Shown: positions 61,121 through 64,000 of the stretch, one piece after another
How positions within the stretch are numbered: position 1 is the first letter of the stretch
Layout: each line of letters begins with the position of its first letter
Source of the DNA: Bemisia tabaci
Taxonomy: Eukaryota; Arthropoda; Insecta; Hemiptera; Aleyrodidae
DNA length: 64,000 bases
Assembly (NCBI RefSeq): GCF_918797505.1
Contig: NC_092802.1
Location: forward strand, 18,931,883-18,995,882
Reading direction: 5' to 3'
The notes under the pieces: generated by a model
The model's database searches: none
The model's input: only the letters and a program-made list of their open reading frames with translations
Told to the model about the DNA's origin: nothing
Translations under genes and position numbers: made by a program

Positions 61121-61600
61121 CACAGTGGATCGAGCCAATCAGAGAGGTCGGACATGACATTTTTGACTATATATATCAAGCCGCTACCTCAGCGCACTAG
61201 AGCGCTCTGCGACTCCAAATCGCCATCGGAATCGATCCTCCCACAAATCATCGGGCAGATTACACCGTCTGATCTCCCCCTCTACTCCCTCCCGCCAACC
61301 TTTTACTGGACGTCCACGCCGCCTTCTTCCAGGAGGAACCCAATCAAATACCTTTCTGGGCAACCTACTATCTGCCATTCTCCGCACGTGTCCATACCAA
61401 ACCAGATGCCTGGTTTTGATATCGTGCACAATATCTTCTTCAACTCCCATTATTCCACGCACTCGTTCATTACGAACGCGCTCTCTCCGCGAGATCCCTG
61501 ACATATTTGACTAAAACCGCAAATTTTGATGTTTATTTAGTCACATTTCAAACTCTAAGGGGTGCCTCTGGAAAAAAAACTCACGAGAAAATCAATGGAC
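61121..61600 (+). mobile_element. Transib-like MITE copy 9, left part, split by a LINE tail
   Basis: CACAGTGGATCGAGCCAATC after CGGCG. Host sequence halts after TTTTTGACTA (61169) and resumes at 61501 with ACATATTTGACTAAAACCGC. A J fragment (61601-61640) follows at the same host position as in copy 7. The right terminus is missing. Confidence 0.8.
61170..61500 (-). pseudogene. LINE reverse-transcriptase C-terminal tail, 5'-truncated
   Basis: Minus-strand reading ending at 61184 gives HLVWYGHVRRMADSRLPRK, PPGRRRRGRPVKGWREGV, NLPDDLWEDRF and VAERSSALR. WxGHVxRM...PGRRxRGRPxxxW is the standard tail of insect LINE proteins. The 3' side ends in TATATATA. The 13-bp duplication ACATTTTTGACTA / ACATATTTGACTA matches at 12 positions. 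Same LINE lineage as 10630-10794. The 172-codon frame on the plus strand is a shadow. Confidence 0.83.
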
Positions 61601-61640
61601 AGGGTTGTCACAGTGAAGAAATACCGGGAAGTGTCAGGGA

Positions 61641-62088
61641 ATTTAAACAAGCAGGAAGCTCCAACGCATTGGCGTCGGAGAGCGGCTCTGGGGGCAGTAG
61701 TTGTAGTCAAGAATGAGGGCCTAGACACATTTTGTCATTGATGTACAATCCGACAACTGTCGATTCATGTTTTGTAACTTAGCAGATTTACGTAGCCGGT
61801 GTATAAATGTGTATTGGGCTTTGATATGGCGAATACATGGCATTATCACTTGTTGTATACTTTTAATTTTGAAAGCTCTTTGGAGGTCCGCTTCCTAAAA
61901 AATCTCTGGTTGATAAGTCGTTTAGCGAGGCTGCAAAAAATTCGCATTTTTATATCTGAAAGTGTAGGTATTGGTTTTTTGTATAATTGTTTTTTTGGAT
62001 TGCTGGAAAAGTAACGCATACTTCTATAATTTAGGACTGAGTCAGGGAAATATAAGGTTCGTTAAATAGTAAATATTCCTAGTACCGT
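61641..62088. other. Unassigned spacer
   Basis: Nothing recognised. Confidence 0.4.
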
Positions 62089-62358
62089 GTGACACTATTG
62101 TTAACGAAAAGTTTTTGCAACTTGTCAAAGAGGTTGTTGAATGATCTTCGAATAACTTTTGATGAGCTAGAGGTAATGGTTCTATCTGCAGCTCGTGGAC
62201 TTCTGTACGATATTGTCCAGAATCATCTAAATTTTCAAAAAGTGGCCGCTTGTTCGATACCCAATTTGCTCATTCATGCATACAAGGAGAAGCGCATGAA
62301 AGCTTTAGCAGACATTTTGGAGATGAATCAAGAATTAGATGAAGAATTTATGACTTAA
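62089..62358 (+). pseudogene. mariner-like transposase N-terminal fragment
   Basis: The frame includes RITFDELEVM, YDIVQNHLNFQKVAACSIPN, HAYKEKRMKALADILEMNQE and a stop after DEEFMT. Helix-turn-helix plus a YxIVxxxLxFxKVxAxxxPxxL..HKxxRM order is characteristic of the second DNA-binding helix region and linker of mariner transposases. The usual VCARWVP is decayed to VAACSIP, the catalytic domain is absent and there is no good start. It is unrelated in part to the C-terminal pieces at 57.4-58.4 kb; whether it is the same lineage cannot be told. Confidence 0.65.
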
Positions 62359-62921
62359 ATCACGGCACCTTAATCACGGGATGACCTTAATTACGGCAAC
62401 TATTTATTGTCCATGAGATGCAGATGGTTCCATTTCCCTAGCTCATCAAAAGGTATTCGAAGATCAATTTCATCAGCCACCCGTACGAACCACGTTTCTA
62501 GTGACCCGTACTTGCTTCGCACGTATGAAACATACAATCAGAGAAAACAGAATTCATCTTACAATAATCAATAATCAGTAGGACATGAATCGTTGCGATG
62601 TATAATACGACATTATAATGCGGCATTACTATTGTAATTCATTTTAATGTTTAGGGGCATTATAAATCATTATTGCCACGTCGGAATGAAATGTTGTAGA
62701 CTGAATTGAAAAGCATGTTGGCAAAATTTATTATAAAAATAGTATAACATGTAGGTACATAACATAAAGGTAATACAAATTAAATGATTAGAGCGTGTAT
62801 ATTTCATTACATTATAGGTATATTACAATCATTTTTGTCATTGTTGGAAATTTTGATAGTTTGAATTTTGATAGTTGATAGTTGATAGTTTGAGAGTTGA
62901 AAATTTGGTTATTTTATTTAG
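62359..62921. other. AT-rich spacer with GATAGTT microrepeat
   Basis: (GATAGTT)n-like words at 62855-62895. Otherwise AT-rich. Confidence 0.45.
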
Positions 62922-63085
62922 TTAAGGTGATTCGATAGACGCCATATTTTGTGTCAGAATGGCATGCGACATATCCCATCAATTGGTTCCATTTTTTCAT
63001 TTACTCATCATTTTTCTCCAATTTTAAGTTTCGCAATTCTGTTTTCAGGAGACTAAAGCACTCACTTATCAATTTGTATATTTAT
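62922..63085 (+). repeat. piggyBac-like TTAA MITE, left-half fragment
   Basis: TTAAGGTGATTCGATAGACG, GCATGCGACATATCCCATCA and CAGGAGACTAAAGCACTCAC match the left arm of 23347-23768. Confidence 0.78.
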
Positions 63086-64000
63086 ATTGAGTTAAGGGTA
63101 GAGACGTATTCCTCACCGGAATTGAGGAATGGAGGTGTTACAGTAAGTCCGGCATTAGGTTCCATTTCGACATCAGCGACGATCAACGCTACGATACTGG
63201 AAGCCAGTCTTCCGATATTAAATCCCTAGCGGGGAAGAAAAAAAATGCCTAGATTTCGCTAAAAATCCCTAAATCCCCAGATTTGCTCAAATATACTTAA
63301 AAAATCCCTAGATTTTGCAAAAAGCGCCATTTTTTTATGAAGAATCATGATGTCATTCGATGTAGCGATTTGCAATATTTAAATCTGATTGGCTCGTTTG
63401 AATTTTGGCGCTCTCTGAAAGCAGTGCTAATCCAGACCAATAAAATGAAAGAATATTAGTTGATTTCTTATTATTAACAGGTTGAATGCAGTTGAATGTT
63501 AAGTACATCGAAGGACGCAATCGTTTTAATTTCCGGCTTATTTGCGGGGAAAATAGTGTTGCCAAAAAGGCCTACAAAATATAGATGAAAAAATGTTTTC
63601 GATTGTCGAAGCTAGCTAGAATTGAGGTTAAAAAGTTGATTTTTGGTAACTTTACCTCATCAAAAAAAAATCCGTAGATTTCCTGAAAAATCCCTAAATC
63701 CCTGGAAATTCCGGAAAATCCCTAAATCTAGGAATAAACTCTTAGACATCGGATGGCTGTTGGAAGCATTAGAGTCAACATTTGAAACGCTGCTGCAGAA
63801 TTTGCCGGGAGTATAATCGAGTGTTGAAAGTCAGTAGAATTGAACAATGTAATAATTGCTTTCCGAAATAAGCGTTATAATAAAAAAACAACGAATCTGA
63901 ACTGTTAATACTGGAACACACCTTCTGTAAATGTACCTTGCGAGAGATAAGTAAAAAAATAGATGTACTGGAGGAGAAGTGCTTCTCCACAGAGTTTGAA
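63086..64000. other. Unassigned end of window with CCCTAAATCC words
   Basis: AATCCCTAAATCCC and CCCTAGATTT words cluster at 63215-63325 and 63665-63735 in the same orientation, bracketing 340 bp of unassigned DNA. No gene recognised. Confidence 0.45.

Noticed and set aside
60983..61501. Longest open frame in the window (172 codons, plus strand)
   Set aside because: It lies antisense to the LINE tail on the minus strand, whose reading carries the RRRRGRPVKGW motif; the plus frame is a shadow.
63353..63565. 70-codon minus-strand frame
   Set aside because: No motif and no repeat or gene context.

Overview
The window looks like non-coding, transposon-saturated DNA from an animal, most likely an insect. 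A hemipteran such as a whitefly is my guess from general familiarity with these repeats; nothing in the sequence proves it. The evidence for a eukaryote is short 5'-truncated LINE tails with target duplications, mariner transposase remnants, many fold-back MITE families, AT-rich spacer and tandem satellites. I find no intact protein-coding gene, no rRNA, no credible functional tRNA, no CRISPR array and no operon-like gene order. Almost all open reading frames are short and lie across repeats.

The main content is a set of short palindromic (fold-back) transposons. Several can be placed by terminal sequence plus target-site duplication (TSD). (1) A Transib-like family has ends CACAGTG...CACTGTG and GC-rich 5-bp TSDs (CGACG, CGCCA, CGGCT); there are nine copies or parts at 18048, 25135, 27389, 28465, 45440, 45676, 52394, 55479 and 61121. 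(2) The CTGCCGTG family is about 253 bp with 4-bp TSDs (TGTA, TGCA, AGTA, AGAT, AGAG), in six near-complete or interrupted copies plus fragments. (3) hAT-like elements have 8-bp TSDs (7631-8410, 28674-29043, perhaps 22448-22808). (4) A piggyBac-like TTAA family is at 23347-23768. (5) A CACTG...CAGTG group has 2-bp TSDs. (6) A mariner-derived 1-kb inverted palindrome at 57394-58399 is flanked by TA. Further fold-back families (called F, M, N, P, Q, S, U, V and others below) are defined by copies inside this window.

Layout: 0-9 kb has scattered MITEs and a hAT inserted in a P element. 9.6-10.1 kb is a minisatellite. 10.4-11.7 kb is a W element holding nested F copies and a LINE tail. 12-16 kb has duplicated fragments and the U, I and S fold-backs. 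17.2-17.7 kb is a 180-bp tandem repeat. 18-31 kb is the densest nest. 35-43 kb holds the AF, D, AA, S and F nests. 45-47 kb has two abutting Transib-like copies and CACTG elements. 49.0-51.1 kb is a 2-kb M element carrying a signal-peptide-like reading frame. 52.4-55.9 kb is a nested Transib-like locus with CATGG palindromic repeats and a tRNA-like promoter. 57.4-58.4 kb is the mariner palindrome, followed by LINE tails and a mariner helix-turn-helix relic.

No genes work together here. What the sequence records is an insertion history: Transib-like copies are interrupted by F, hAT, LINE, CACTG and J elements and never the reverse, so that family is among the older layers. A short core (GCGCCT-CAA followed by ATACTTCACGCA) recurs about 18 times in three otherwise different repeat families and is the least explained pattern in the window.
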